Below are positions 42,625-50,751 of a DNA stretch of 64,000 bases, piece after piece. Position 1 is the stretch's first letter, and every line of letters begins with the position of its first letter. The notes under the pieces were generated by a model that searched no databases, was not told where the DNA came from, and saw only the letters and a list, made by a program, of their open reading frames with translations. Source of the DNA: Falsiroseomonas sp041690465 (lineage in GTDB: Bacteria; Pseudomonadota; Alphaproteobacteria; Acetobacterales; Acetobacteraceae); assembly GCF_041690465.1 (NCBI RefSeq), contig NZ_JAWLHG010000008.1, positions 1 through 64,000 of the forward strand, written 5' to 3'. The position numbers were made by a program, and so were the translations under genes.

Positions 42625-44589
42625 ATGTCGCAGACTGGGTACACCGGAAAGCTGATCTTCACCGCGCCAGGATGGGCGGAGGACGGGGAGGAGGATGTCG
42701 CTGGCAGCATGCCCGGCACCGCTCCCGACCAGCGGCCAGGAGAGGTCCAGACGCCTGCCGGCGTGCCGCCGGCCTTGGCACTGCCGGAAGCACCGTCCAG
42801 CGTGGCGACGGAAGGGCCGCAGGGCGGCGAAGCTTCGTCCGGCGCCGACGACGTGGCGGATGCGGTGACCGCGCTGGCGACCATCGCCAACGACACCAGC
42901 TACACCAACGGCTCGCTGTGGGGGATGTACGGCGATTCGACGGAGGTGGTGAACCAGTTCGGCAGCCAGGCGGGCGAAGCCTGGTCGGCCGGCGTCACCG
43001 GCTCGATGAAGGTCGTCACCGGCGTGGTGGATACCGGCATCAACTACAGCCATGTGGATCTGTACATGAACATCTGGCTGAACCAGGGAGAAATCCCGGT
43101 CTCGTTCAAGAAGAACCTGGTCGATACGGACAGCGATGGCCTGATCACCTTCCGTGACCTGAACCAGGGCGCCAATGCCTCCTACGTCACCGACATCAAC
43201 AAGAACGGCTACATCGACGCCGGCGACCTGCTGAACGACACGCGGTGGGAGAACGGCACCGACGAGGACGCCAACGGCTTCCGAGACGACCTGGTCGGCT
43301 GGGACTTCTGGAACGGCGACAACGACCCCTGGGACGACAACGGCCACGGCACGCATGTCGCCGGCACGATCGGCGCGGTCGGCGGCAATGGCGTCGGCGT
43401 GGCCGGCGTGAACTGGGCCACCTCGATGGTGGCGCTGAAATATGCCGGCGCGGATGGCGGTGGCTACGTCTCCCGCGCCGTGCAGGCGCTCGACTACTTC
43501 ACCAACGCCAGCAAGAAGGCGGTGGGGCAGGACTTCGTCGCGACCAACAATTCCTGGAGCACCAGCTCCTACAGCTCGTCCCTGCAGGGTGCGATCGACC
43601 GCGCCGCGCAGGCCAACATTCTCACCGTCGCCTCCGCCGGCAACAATTCCCGGAACACCGACAGCACCCCGATCTACCCGGCCTCGATGAGCACCATGGG
43701 CTCCGCGGGCTACGAGGCGGTGATCTCCGTCGCCTCCATCAACGGCAGCGGCGGGCTGTCCTGGTTCTCCAACTACGGCACGCAATCGGTGGACATCGCC
43801 GCACCCGGCGAGGGCATCGTCTCCACCACCTCGAATGGCGGCTATGGCGGGATGAGCGGAACCTCGATGGCCGCGCCGCACGTCACCGGCGCGGTCGCGC
43901 TCTATGCGTCGCTCAATCCCAATGCGACCGCGGCGGAGATCCGGGCGGCGCTGCTGAACTCGGCCGCCCCCACCGACTCGCTGGCCGGCAAGGTGGCCAG
44001 CGGCGGGCGTCTCGACCTCGACAAGATGCTCAACCTCGACCAGCTGACGGCGCCGGCGCCAGAGCCGGAACCGACCCCCGAGCCGGAACCGGAGCCGGCG
44101 CCCGAACCGGCGCCGACCACCGATCCCGCGCCGACCGACGAGCCGCAGGGCGTTCTCATCTACGGCACCACCGGCAGTGACACGCTCACCGGCACCGCCG
44201 GCGGCGACACCATCTCCGGCGTGCCAGAGAGCGGCGACAGGCGCCTCGGCCATGGCACGCTGGACGTGCTGACCGGCGGCGCGGGCAACGATGTCTTCGT
44301 CCTCGGCGACGCGCGCGGCGTGTTCTACGACGACGGCAAGGCCACCCAGGCCGGCATGAACCACCACGCGCGCATCATGGATTTCGAGGCGGGCGACAAG
44401 ATGCAGGTCGCCGGTGGCGCGGGCGAGTACTTCTTCCGCGAGAACTTCACCCGGGACGGCTTCACCGGCACCGGCATCTTCCTGGATACCGACGGCACCG
44501 GCACCTACACCCGCTACGACGAGATGATCGCCCTCGTCGTCGGGGCAGCGCCTGGCGCACTCTCGCAGTCGGACCTCATCATCGTCTAG
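42625..44589 (+). CDS. Subtilisin-like (S8) protease with EF-hand insert and RTX-like C-terminus
   Basis: The 654-residue protein has the full catalytic triad: D136 (VVDTGIN), H241 (NGHGTHVAGT) and S414 (GTSMAAPHV), with oxyanion Asn N340 (ASAGNN). Between Asp and His two EF-hand or dockerin-like Ca-binding loops are inserted: D167-D178 and D190-D201. After the protease domain come an EP-rich linker (about 480-505) and a tail with GSDTLTGTAGGDTISG and LTGGAGNDVFVLG repeats, like type I secretion substrates. There is no N-terminal signal peptide. The N-terminal 80 residues may be a propeptide. GAGGGG lies upstream of the ATG. No type I exporter is nearby. Confidence 0.93.
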   Translation: MSQTGYTGKLIFTAPGWAEDGEEDVAGSMPGTAPDQRPGEVQTPAGVPPALALPEAPSSVATEGPQGGEASSGADDVADAVTALATIANDTSYTNGSLWGMYGDSTEVVNQFGSQAGEAWSAGVTGSMKVVTGVVDTGINYSHVDLYMNIWLNQGEIPVSFKKNLVDTDSDGLITFRDLNQGANASYVTDINKNGYIDAGDLLNDTRWENGTDEDANGFRDDLVGWDFWNGDNDPWDDNGHGTHVAGTIGAVGGNGVGVAGVNWATSMVALKYAGADGGGYVSRAVQALDYFTNASKKAVGQDFVATNNSWSTSSYSSSLQGAIDRAAQANILTVASAGNNSRNTDSTPIYPASMSTMGSAGYEAVISVASINGSGGLSWFSNYGTQSVDIAAPGEGIVSTTSNGGYGGMSGTSMAAPHVTGAVALYASLNPNATAAEIRAALLNSAAPTDSLAGKVASGGRLDLDKMLNLDQLTAPAPEPEPTPEPEPEPAPEPAPTTDPAPTDEPQGVLIYGTTGSDTLTGTAGGDTISGVPESGDRRLGHGTLDVLTGGAGNDVFVLGDARGVFYDDGKATQAGMNHHARIMDFEAGDKMQVAGGAGEYFFRENFTRDGFTGTGIFLDTDGTGTYTRYDEMIALVVGAAPGALSQSDLIIV

Positions 44590-44610
44590 CGAGGCGCAGG
44601 GTGGCCAGGT

Positions 44611-44633
44611 GGTGCGAGGCTGGGCCTCGCACC
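44611..44633. terminator. Perfect hairpin between convergent genes
   Basis: GGTGCGAGGC and GCCTCGCACC form a 10-bp perfect stem with a 3-base loop. It lies between the convergent ends of the subtilase and pyridoxal kinase genes and could end transcription from both sides, although no T-run follows. Confidence 0.5.
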
Positions 44634-44658
44634 GCATCGCCGCCCAGGCCCTTCCGCG

Positions 44659-45546
44659 TCAGCAGGGCTCCGCGCGGAACACCCGGCTCGGCGTGACGAA
44701 CTCCTCCTGCGCGGCGACGGTCAGGATCTCGCGCGAGCGTGCCTCAGCCGTCCGCCGAAGCAATCCGTATATGGAGGATGCGGCGGCCGAGAGCGCCACC
44801 CGCGCCTCGCCCCAGCGCAGCCGGTGGAACAGGAACAGCGCGGCGATCGCATCTCCCGCCCCGTTTATGCTGAGCGGCAGCAGCGGCGTGCGCAGACGCC
44901 AGAATTCGCCGCCCTCCCCGGCCAGCAGCTCGATCGCGTCATCCGGCGTCGCCTCGGTCCGCAGCGAGGTCACCAGCACGCAGCGCGGCCCCCGCGCCTG
45001 CAGCGCCGCCACCGCGGCCTTTGCGCCCTCCAGCGAGCGGACCTCGCGGCCGGTCAGCCATTCCAGCTCGAACTGGTTCGGGGTGACGATGTCGGCGGCC
45101 GGCAACGCGCGGTCGCGCATGAACTCGGGGATGCCGGGGCGGACGAAGACGCCGCGCCCGACATCGCCGATCACCGGGTCGCAGCAATACATCGCCGCCG
45201 GGTTCGCCGCCTTGGCGCGCCCCGCCGCGGCAAGGATCGCCTCGCCGATCTCCGCCGCGCCCATGTAGCCCGAGAGCACCGCGTCGCAGCGCGGCAGCGC
45301 ACCACGCTCGGCGATGCCTTCCACCAGCTCGTGGATCAGCTCGGCGCCGAACACGCTGCCGCGCCAGGCGCCGTAGCCGGTGTGATTGGAGAACTGCACG
45401 GTGTTCACCGCCCAGACCTCGGCACCGAGCCGCTGCAGCGGAAACACGGCGGAGGCGTTGCCGACATGCCCGTAGCTGACCCAGGACTGAATCGACAGGA
45501 TGTTGAGCGGACGACCAGCGTCCGAAGGCGAGGTCGCCTGGTTCAC
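44659..45546 (-). CDS. pdxY: Pyridoxal kinase PdxY
   Basis: The 295-residue enzyme phosphorylates pyridoxal with ATP in the B6 salvage pathway. The ribokinase-like fold is shown by ILSIQSWVSYGHVGNASAVFPLQRLG at the N-terminus, with the substrate-binding GHVGN motif, VNTVQFSNHTGYGAWRG, CDPVIGD, TPNQFELEWLTG and the GAGDAIAALFLF catalytic motif (anion hole and Asp). Most PdxY proteins start near SIQSWV. I use the GTG at 45546; a TTG further upstream (45570) and short extension are possible. It converges on the protease gene. Confidence 0.9.
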   Translation of the reverse strand: MNQATSPSDAGRPLNILSIQSWVSYGHVGNASAVFPLQRLGAEVWAVNTVQFSNHTGYGAWRGSVFGAELIHELVEGIAERGALPRCDAVLSGYMGAAEIGEAILAAAGRAKAANPAAMYCCDPVIGDVGRGVFVRPGIPEFMRDRALPAADIVTPNQFELEWLTGREVRSLEGAKAAVAALQARGPRCVLVTSLRTEATPDDAIELLAGEGGEFWRLRTPLLPLSINGAGDAIAALFLFHRLRWGEARVALSAAASSIYGLLRRTAEARSREILTVAAQEEFVTPSRVFRAEPC

Positions 45547-45723
45547 GCGCGCTGCTCCGGCCGGCGGCAAGGGCGCGGACGCTAGGACCGCGCCCGGCCA
45601 CGGTCAATTCGCCGCCGCCGGGCAGCCGCCGGCGCAGTTGCACCGCGCCCTGCCCTCCCCTATACGCCCGTCTCCCGTGCCTGCCGGTCGCCGTCGGCGG
45701 GCCCATTGCGTGCGAGCCCTGCC

Positions 45724-45951
45724 ATGAAGCCCGACATCCATCCCGAATACCACGAGATCAACATCATCATGACGGATGGGACCACGTTCAAGACGCGGTC
45801 CTGCTACGGCAATCCGGGCGACACCATGCGGCTCGACATCGACCCCAAGTCGCACCCGGCCTGGACCGGCCAGCAGCGCGTGGTGGACACCGGCGGCCAG
45901 ATCGCCAAGTTCAACAAGCGCTTCGCCGGCATCGGCTCGCGCAAGGGCTGA
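45724..45951 (+). CDS. rpmE: 50S ribosomal protein L31
   Basis: The 75-residue protein joins the large ribosomal subunit at the bridge to the small subunit. It begins MKPDIHPEYHEINIIMTDGTTFKTRS, the L31 consensus, and ends FNKRFAGIG with basic tail. It carries one cysteine but no CxxC zinc motif, as expected for the zinc-free form usual in alphaproteobacteria. A stable hairpin downstream could terminate transcription. Confidence 0.95.
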   Translation: MKPDIHPEYHEINIIMTDGTTFKTRSCYGNPGDTMRLDIDPKSHPAWTGQQRVVDTGGQIAKFNKRFAGIGSRKG

Positions 45952-45976
45952 GGCTCCCGCCCGCATCGTGCCGGCC

Positions 45977-46004
45977 AGCGGCGCGCCCCCAGGGGCGCGC
46001 CGCT
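45977..46004. terminator. Hairpin downstream of rpmE
   Basis: AGCGGCGCGCC pairs with GGCGCGCCGCT across a short C/A/G loop, beginning 26 bases past the rpmE stop. The stem is very stable; T residues after it are few, so it is a likely but not classic terminator. Confidence 0.5.
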
Positions 46005-46066
46005 TCGCGTTGCAGGGGCCTCGCGAGCGTCGGGAGGGCGGAGGTCGAACCGGAGTCAACCGGGGT

Positions 46067-46095
46067 CTTGAAGCCGCCCCGTGCCCACTCCATCT
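46067..46095 (+). promoter_or_regulatory. Sigma-32-type heat-shock promoter
   Basis: CTTGAAG, a 14-base gap and CTCCATCT match the sigma-32 (RpoH) consensus CTTGAAA-N11-15-CCCCATNT with two mismatches in all. It lies about 120 bases before the hsp20 ATG, so a roughly 115-base leader would follow. Confidence 0.6.
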
Positions 46096-46143
46096 GCGTC
46101 GCCGCCGGAGGCGCCCGATCGGGGCCGCCGGCGCGGATCGGCA

Positions 46144-46212
46144 GGACCGCCCTTGCGGGGTCCATGGGCCGTCATCCGCAGGACCAACCGAGCTTGCTGA
46201 TCGAAGGAGCTC
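46144..46212 (+). ncRNA. ROSE-like RNA thermometer in the hsp20 leader
   Basis: The last hairpin (46190-46212) reads GAGC-UUGCU-GAUCGA-AGGA-GCUC: a closing 4-bp stem sequesters the Shine-Dalgarno AGGA opposite UUGCU, exactly the U(U/C)GCU motif conserved in ROSE thermometers of alphaproteobacterial small heat-shock genes. A second hairpin (GGACC...GGUCC, 46144-46162) precedes it. Heat would melt the weak SD helix and allow translation. Confidence 0.6.
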
Positions 46213-46217
46213 AATCG

Positions 46218-46691
46218 ATGAATGCGTTCGACGTTTCCCCCCTCATGCGCGCCGCGATCGGTTTCGACCGCATGGCCCGCCTCGTCGAAACCGCCCGGGC
46301 GGCGGCCGAGGGTCCTGCCTATCCCCCCTACAACATCGAGAAGACCGCCGAGGACAGCTACGTGCTGACCATGGCGGTGGCCGGCTTCGGCCCGAACGAC
46401 ATCGAACTGACGGTGCACGAGAACACGCTGACGGTCGCCGGCAAGGCGCCGCAGCAGGCCGATGAGGGCCGCGTGCTGTATCGCGGCATCGCCGGCCGTG
46501 CCTTCGAGCGCCGCTTCGTGCTCGCCGACCACATCGTGGTGGAGGGCGCGAACCTGGAGAACGGCCTGTTGCACGTCATGCTGAAGCGCCAGGTGCCGGA
46601 GGCGCTGAAGCCGCGCCGCATCGCGATCCAGGGCCGTGCCCCGCGCGCCATCGAGGCGAACGAGGCGGAGCAGCCGAAGCAGGCCGCCTGA
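46218..46691 (+). CDS. Small heat-shock protein Hsp20 (IbpA type)
   Basis: The 157-residue ATP-independent chaperone holds unfolding proteins. Its alpha-crystallin domain (about residues 37-130) includes YNIEKTAEDSYVLTMAVAGFGPNDIELTV, the IAGRAFERRFVLADHIVV segment typical of IbpA/HspA class A, and LENGLLHVML. The usual N-terminal motif MNAFDVSPLMRAAIGFDRM is typical too. AAGGAG lies before the ATG and is itself caught in a ROSE-like hairpin, and a sigma-32-like promoter lies upstream, so both transcription and translation appear heat-regulated. Confidence 0.95.
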   Translation: MNAFDVSPLMRAAIGFDRMARLVETARAAAEGPAYPPYNIEKTAEDSYVLTMAVAGFGPNDIELTVHENTLTVAGKAPQQADEGRVLYRGIAGRAFERRFVLADHIVVEGANLENGLLHVMLKRQVPEALKPRRIAIQGRAPRAIEANEAEQPKQAA

Positions 46692-46715
46692 GCCTGACCT
46701 TCTGAGTTGAACGGG

Positions 46716-46744
46716 GGCCGGCGGAGCGATCCGCCGGCCTTTTT
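46716..46744 (+). terminator. Intrinsic terminator of hsp20
   Basis: GGCCGGCGGA / TCCGCCGGCC form a 10-bp perfect stem with a GCGA loop, followed by TTTTT, 25 bases after the hsp20 stop. A textbook rho-independent terminator. Confidence 0.9.
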
Positions 46745-46834
46745 CGTGCCCCGGCGCCAGCACCCTGGCCTGCACCGCCGTCCAGTCCGGGGCAGCGTCC
46801 TGACCCGCACGGCGACGCCCGACGGGCCAGCCCG

Positions 46835-47194
46835 TCAGGCGGGCCCGAGCAGGCGCCGTACCACGGCGAGAAGTTGCTCGTCGCTGAACGGCTTGGTCAG
46901 GAAGGCATCATGGAAGGCGCGCCGCGCCTGCGGCAGCCGATCCTCGGCGATCCAGGTCATCATGACGATGGGCGTCCGCACCTGCTGCTCCCGCAGCCGG
47001 GCGGCCATGGCGGCGCCATCCATCCGCGGCATCATGAGGTCGGTGAGGATCAGGTCGGGCTGCTCGTCATGCGCGAGCCGCAGCCCCTCGCGGCCGTCAG
47101 TGGCAAGCACCACCGCATAGCCCTCCGCCTCCAGCACCATCTCGACGCTCATCGCGACGACGATCTCGTCCTCGACCACCATGATCTTCTTCAT
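46835..47194 (-). CDS. Single-domain response regulator (CheY-like)
   Basis: The 119-residue receiver domain has no output domain. The acidic pocket is in VVEDE (E8, D9), the phosphoacceptor is D52 in LTDLMMP, and the conserved Lys is in FLTKPF; Thr is in VMMTWIAEDR. It would relay a phosphoryl group or act by protein contact. It starts one base past the stop of the KaiC-like gene, so they form one operon; the HWE histidine kinase is divergent from this operon and is the obvious candidate partner. Confidence 0.9.
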   Translation of the reverse strand: MKKIMVVEDEIVVAMSVEMVLEAEGYAVVLATDGREGLRLAHDEQPDLILTDLMMPRMDGAAMAARLREQQVRTPIVMMTWIAEDRLPQARRAFHDAFLTKPFSDEQLLAVVRRLLGPA

Positions 47195-47195
47195 G

Positions 47196-48677
47196 TCATG
47201 GGCCGGTGGGCGGGGTGTCCCCGAGGGAAGGCACATCCGGCAGTTCGTCGGCCTCCGCCGGGCGGGCGGTCGCGAGCGGCCTCCGGCCGAAGCGCACGCC
47301 GTCCGGGGTGATGTGGAATTCCTCGGCGAAGGGGTCGAAGTCGCTGTCCCGCAGCTTCAGGATCGACAGCATGCGATGCAGCAGCCGCCCCTGCCGCGCG
47401 TAGTGGAACAGGATCAGGTTCTCCGCCATCGTCGAAAGGTCGCTGTCGGGCAGCCGCTCGAGCATGTCGAGTTCCTGCACCTCACGGCTGTAAAGGATGG
47501 TTGCGCCGAGCGGCTGCAGGATGTTGTGGATCGCCGCCACCAGGGCAGGCAGCCGCTGTTTGTGGAGCATCGCGCGCTCGAACGAGCCGAGCCCGTCCAC
47601 GAAGATCCGCTTGGCGCGCCGGCGCTGCGCGGCCGTGATCAGCCGGTGGCCGAGTTCGTCCACCAGATTGTCGGCATCGGGCTGCCAGATCACCTCGACG
47701 GCGCCGCGCGCCACCAGCCCTTCGAGGTCCAGGCCGATGCGGCGCGCCTTGACCATCAGGCGCGTCGGCGTCTCGTAGAAGCCGAACAGGAGGCCCGGCT
47801 CCTCCGGCGTGCACCGGCCGAGGAAGTGCAGGCCGAAGGTCGTCTTGCCGGAGCCGGACGGCCCCAGCAGGAAGGTCGAGGAAGCCGGCGGATACCCGCC
47901 CATCAGCATGGTGTCGAACTGCGCGATGCCGCTTCCGATCCGGCCGTTCCGTGGCGCCGTATCCGGCTCGCACGGCTGCGCCGCCTCCAGCCGCGGGAAC
48001 AGCGTGATGCCCGCATCGGTGATCCGGTAGAGGTGCCGCCCGCGCAGATAGGCCGAGCCGCGCTGCTTGTGCACCACCAGGGCGCGCACGGCGCGCAGCC
48101 CGTGGATCTCGTCCAGCAGTTCGATCCAGCCATCCACCATGGTGTGCTCCGGCGCGGCGCGGCTTCTGGCCTGGTTGGTGAGCATCAGCAGGCTGCACCC
48201 GGCCAGGCTCGCCAGCCCCTGCATCTCATGCACGAAGCGCCGGAAGGCGGGCTCGCTGCCGAACGCATCATGGATGACGAACAGGCCGTCGAGCACCACC
48301 ACACGGGCACCACGCCGGCGCACCTCCTCCAGCAGCATTCGCTGCAGCGCACCGGGCCCTTCCTTCTCCAGGATCGGGTAGGCGCTGAGGTAGGAGACCC
48401 GCTCGGGCACCAGCGCCGCGTCGTAGAAGCGCAGCGGGCGCATGTAGGTCAGCAGCCGGTCATGCGCCTCGGCCAGCAGGCTGACATAGAGCGCCGGCTC
48501 ACCGGAAGCGGCGGCGTTGAAGCAGATCTGGTTGGCCAGGATCGTCTTGCCCGCGCCGGGCGGTCCCTGCACGATGTAGGCGGAGCCGCGCAGCAGGCCG
48601 CCGCCGAGCACCGCATCCACGCCGCCGATCCCTGTCGGCATCCGTGCCGGAAAGTCCGCTCCGCCCGCGATCGCCAC
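47196..48677 (-). CDS. KaiC-like two-domain RecA-fold ATPase
   Basis: The 493-residue protein carries two KaiC-type domains. The first has Walker A GPPGAGKT at 38-45 and DG at the Walker B end (VVVLDGL). The second has Walker A GPSGSGKT at 272-279 and FVDGL. Each is preceded by a GIGGVDAVLGGG- or GIAQFDTMLMGG-type lead-in typical of KaiC. Outside cyanobacteria, such proteins act in light, stress or signalling without KaiA/KaiB. The start is GTG. The response regulator starts right after its stop, and the sensor kinase lies divergent, which points to a signal-linked role rather than a clock. Confidence 0.88.
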   Translation of the reverse strand: MAIAGGADFPARMPTGIGGVDAVLGGGLLRGSAYIVQGPPGAGKTILANQICFNAAASGEPALYVSLLAEAHDRLLTYMRPLRFYDAALVPERVSYLSAYPILEKEGPGALQRMLLEEVRRRGARVVVLDGLFVIHDAFGSEPAFRRFVHEMQGLASLAGCSLLMLTNQARSRAAPEHTMVDGWIELLDEIHGLRAVRALVVHKQRGSAYLRGRHLYRITDAGITLFPRLEAAQPCEPDTAPRNGRIGSGIAQFDTMLMGGYPPASSTFLLGPSGSGKTTFGLHFLGRCTPEEPGLLFGFYETPTRLMVKARRIGLDLEGLVARGAVEVIWQPDADNLVDELGHRLITAAQRRRAKRIFVDGLGSFERAMLHKQRLPALVAAIHNILQPLGATILYSREVQELDMLERLPDSDLSTMAENLILFHYARQGRLLHRMLSILKLRDSDFDPFAEEFHITPDGVRFGRRPLATARPAEADELPDVPSLGDTPPTGP

Positions 48678-48845
48678 GCCGCTTCACCCCGCTTCTCGCC
48701 GATGCGCAACCAAATCGGCCTGCTGTCTACACAACTCAGGATTCGCCTATCACAGGCACGAGATCAACCGCACGCGGCCTGTCTGCACCCGGCGCCCGGA
48801 TGTTATCCGACCGGAGCAACAAGCCAGCGGGTGCACGCCGGTTCC

Positions 48846-50396
48846 ATGATGCCCTCGAACCGACCGGCTGCGCCGGAAGCTGCCATCGACTTCCAGAGCG
48901 CCTTCGAAGCGGTGCCGAGCCCCTGCCTGCTGCTGGATGCCGATCCCCCGCGCTTCACCATCCTCGCCGCGACCGACGCCTATCTGGCGGCGACCGGCAG
49001 CGCGCGCGGGCAGTTGCTCGGGCTCGGCATCTTCGAGGCCTTCCCCGACAGGCCCGACGATCCGGGGGCGACCGGCGTGCGGGAGTTGCGCGCCTCGCTC
49101 GAGCGCGTGCTGGCGCAGCGCGCGCCCGACACCATGGCTGTGCAGAAATACGATATCCCTCGGCGTGACGGGCGCCCGGGCTTCGATCCGCGCTACTGGA
49201 GTCCGATCAACGCGCCGGTGCTGCGCGCGGATGGATCGGTGGCGCGCATCGTGCACCGCGTGGAGGACGTGACGGACTACGTCCTGCTCGAACGGAGCGC
49301 CGCCGCGAACGATCGTGACGCCGCGCGCGAAGAGACCATTCGGCGCAGCGCGTGGGAAGTGCAGGAGGCCAACCGCCGGCTCAAGGCGGCGAACGAGAAG
49401 CTCCGCCGTGTCCAGATCCGCCTGGGGGCGGCGCTCGATGTCGGCCGCCAGGGCGCCTGGGAGATTAATCTCGCGACCGGGGAAATCGAGCGATCCCCGG
49501 TCTGCGACGAGATCCTGGGCCTGTCCGGCGCGCAGGGACGGATGACCGAGGCGGAGCTGCGCATGAGCATTCTCCCCGAGGACCGGGCGAGGGTGGCCGC
49601 GAGCTTCCGCGACGCCATGGCGCGGGAGGTGATCTGGGCGATCGAGTTCCGCATCCGCCGCGCCGACAACGGCGCGCCGCGCTGGGTTCGCGTGCAGGGA
49701 AGACCGTTCCGCGACACGCAGGGCAGGATCACCCACCTGCTCGGCGTGCTGACCGACGTGACGCAGCGGCGGCGCGCCGACGAACGCCAGCTGCTGCTGC
49801 TCGCGGAGCTGAACCACCGGGTCAAGAACGCCTATGCGGCAGTCCAGGCGATCGTCACCTACACGCTGAAGGGCGCCTCGTCGCTCGACGAGGCACGGAA
49901 AACCCTCATGGGCCGGCTGCTGGCGCTCAGCCGGGCGCAGGACATTCTGACCCGTACCGGCGGCGGCGGGGCGTTGCTGGCGGACGTCGTCCGCCAGACC
50001 CTCGCGCCGTTCCTCGGCGAGGATACCGGCGCCGCGCGGGTGACCAATACCGGGCCGGAGCTTGCGCTGGCACCGAAGGCGGTCATCGCGCTGCATACGG
50101 TGTTCCACGAGCTGGCCATGAACGCCGCCAAGCACGGCGCGCTCTCCACCCCCGAGGGGCGCATCCATGTCGAATGGTCGCTCGCCTCGAAAGAGGAGCC
50201 GCAGATGGTCACGCTCACCTGGAGCGAGCATGGCGGGCCACCGGTTTCCGCGCCGCCGAGGCGGGGCTTCGGAACGCGGCTGGTGGAACGCAGCGTGGTC
50301 AACGAGCTCGGCGGCCGGCTGGAGACGGAGTATCGGCCCGAGGGGCTGGTGCTGCGCATGCGGTTCCGCCTCTCCAGCTGGGCCTGGCTGGCCTGA
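48846..50396 (+). CDS. PAS-domain HWE-family histidine kinase
   Basis: The 516-residue cytoplasmic kinase has a PAS domain at about 20-145 (FEAVPSPCLLLDADPPRFTILAATDAYLAATG), a coiled-coil link (150-195) and a second PAS domain (195-310, including the PAC-like WVRVQGRPFRDTQGRITHLLGVLTDVT). The HWE kinase core has phosphoacceptor H324 (ELNHRVKNAY), the N-box HELAMNAAKHGALS with N426, and the W459-S-E461 motif that names the family. It has no membrane segments, so it senses an internal signal such as redox or light via PAS. It is divergent from the KaiC-RR pair. Confidence 0.93.
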   Translation: MMPSNRPAAPEAAIDFQSAFEAVPSPCLLLDADPPRFTILAATDAYLAATGSARGQLLGLGIFEAFPDRPDDPGATGVRELRASLERVLAQRAPDTMAVQKYDIPRRDGRPGFDPRYWSPINAPVLRADGSVARIVHRVEDVTDYVLLERSAAANDRDAAREETIRRSAWEVQEANRRLKAANEKLRRVQIRLGAALDVGRQGAWEINLATGEIERSPVCDEILGLSGAQGRMTEAELRMSILPEDRARVAASFRDAMAREVIWAIEFRIRRADNGAPRWVRVQGRPFRDTQGRITHLLGVLTDVTQRRRADERQLLLLAELNHRVKNAYAAVQAIVTYTLKGASSLDEARKTLMGRLLALSRAQDILTRTGGGGALLADVVRQTLAPFLGEDTGAARVTNTGPELALAPKAVIALHTVFHELAMNAAKHGALSTPEGRIHVEWSLASKEEPQMVTLTWSEHGGPPVSAPPRRGFGTRLVERSVVNELGGRLETEYRPEGLVLRMRFRLSSWAWLA

Positions 50397-50420
50397 CCGG
50401 GCCCGGCGGCGGTCGCGCGC

Positions 50421-50609
50421 TCAGCCGGGCGGCCGGAAGAACAGGTCGGCCGCCGCCTTGCTCGCCTGGCGCTTGCCGATCTCGCGCTCGGCGCGCGCGA
50501 TCTCCTCGCGCAGCTCGGCGATATAGGCACGCAGGTCATCCACGCCCCAGCGGTCGATCACCGGTGGGGCGAAGCGGTTGACGGGCCGCGGGCCCTCGGG
50601 GTCGTCCAT
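50421..50609 (-). CDS. DUF1192 family small protein
   Basis: The 62-residue product has the family core VIDRWGVDDLRAYIAELREEIARAEREIGKRQASKAAADLFF: a single amphipathic helix that may form a coiled coil. DUF1192 proteins are short, alphaproteobacterial and of unknown function. I start at MDDPEG, which begins the conserved N-terminus. It is divergent from the TrcR-like gene. Confidence 0.85.
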   Translation of the reverse strand: MDDPEGPRPVNRFAPPVIDRWGVDDLRAYIAELREEIARAEREIGKRQASKAAADLFFRPPG

Positions 50610-50751
50610 ATCCTTCGCCCTTTGCACCGCCGGGCTTTGACCCGGCCCAATCCGGTCCTTATATCCCATGGCGACGAGGCAAGGGCGCCCCGGCTGGCGC
50701 TCGCGCCCGCATGTGCCCCGGTCCTGTCCCGATATTCCCGAAGGCCAGCCG

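Noticed and set aside
42446..42655. A 69-codon plus-strand frame just before the subtilase start.
   Set aside because: It overlaps the protease start and ribosome site and has no family signs; the AT-rich region is better explained as promoter DNA.
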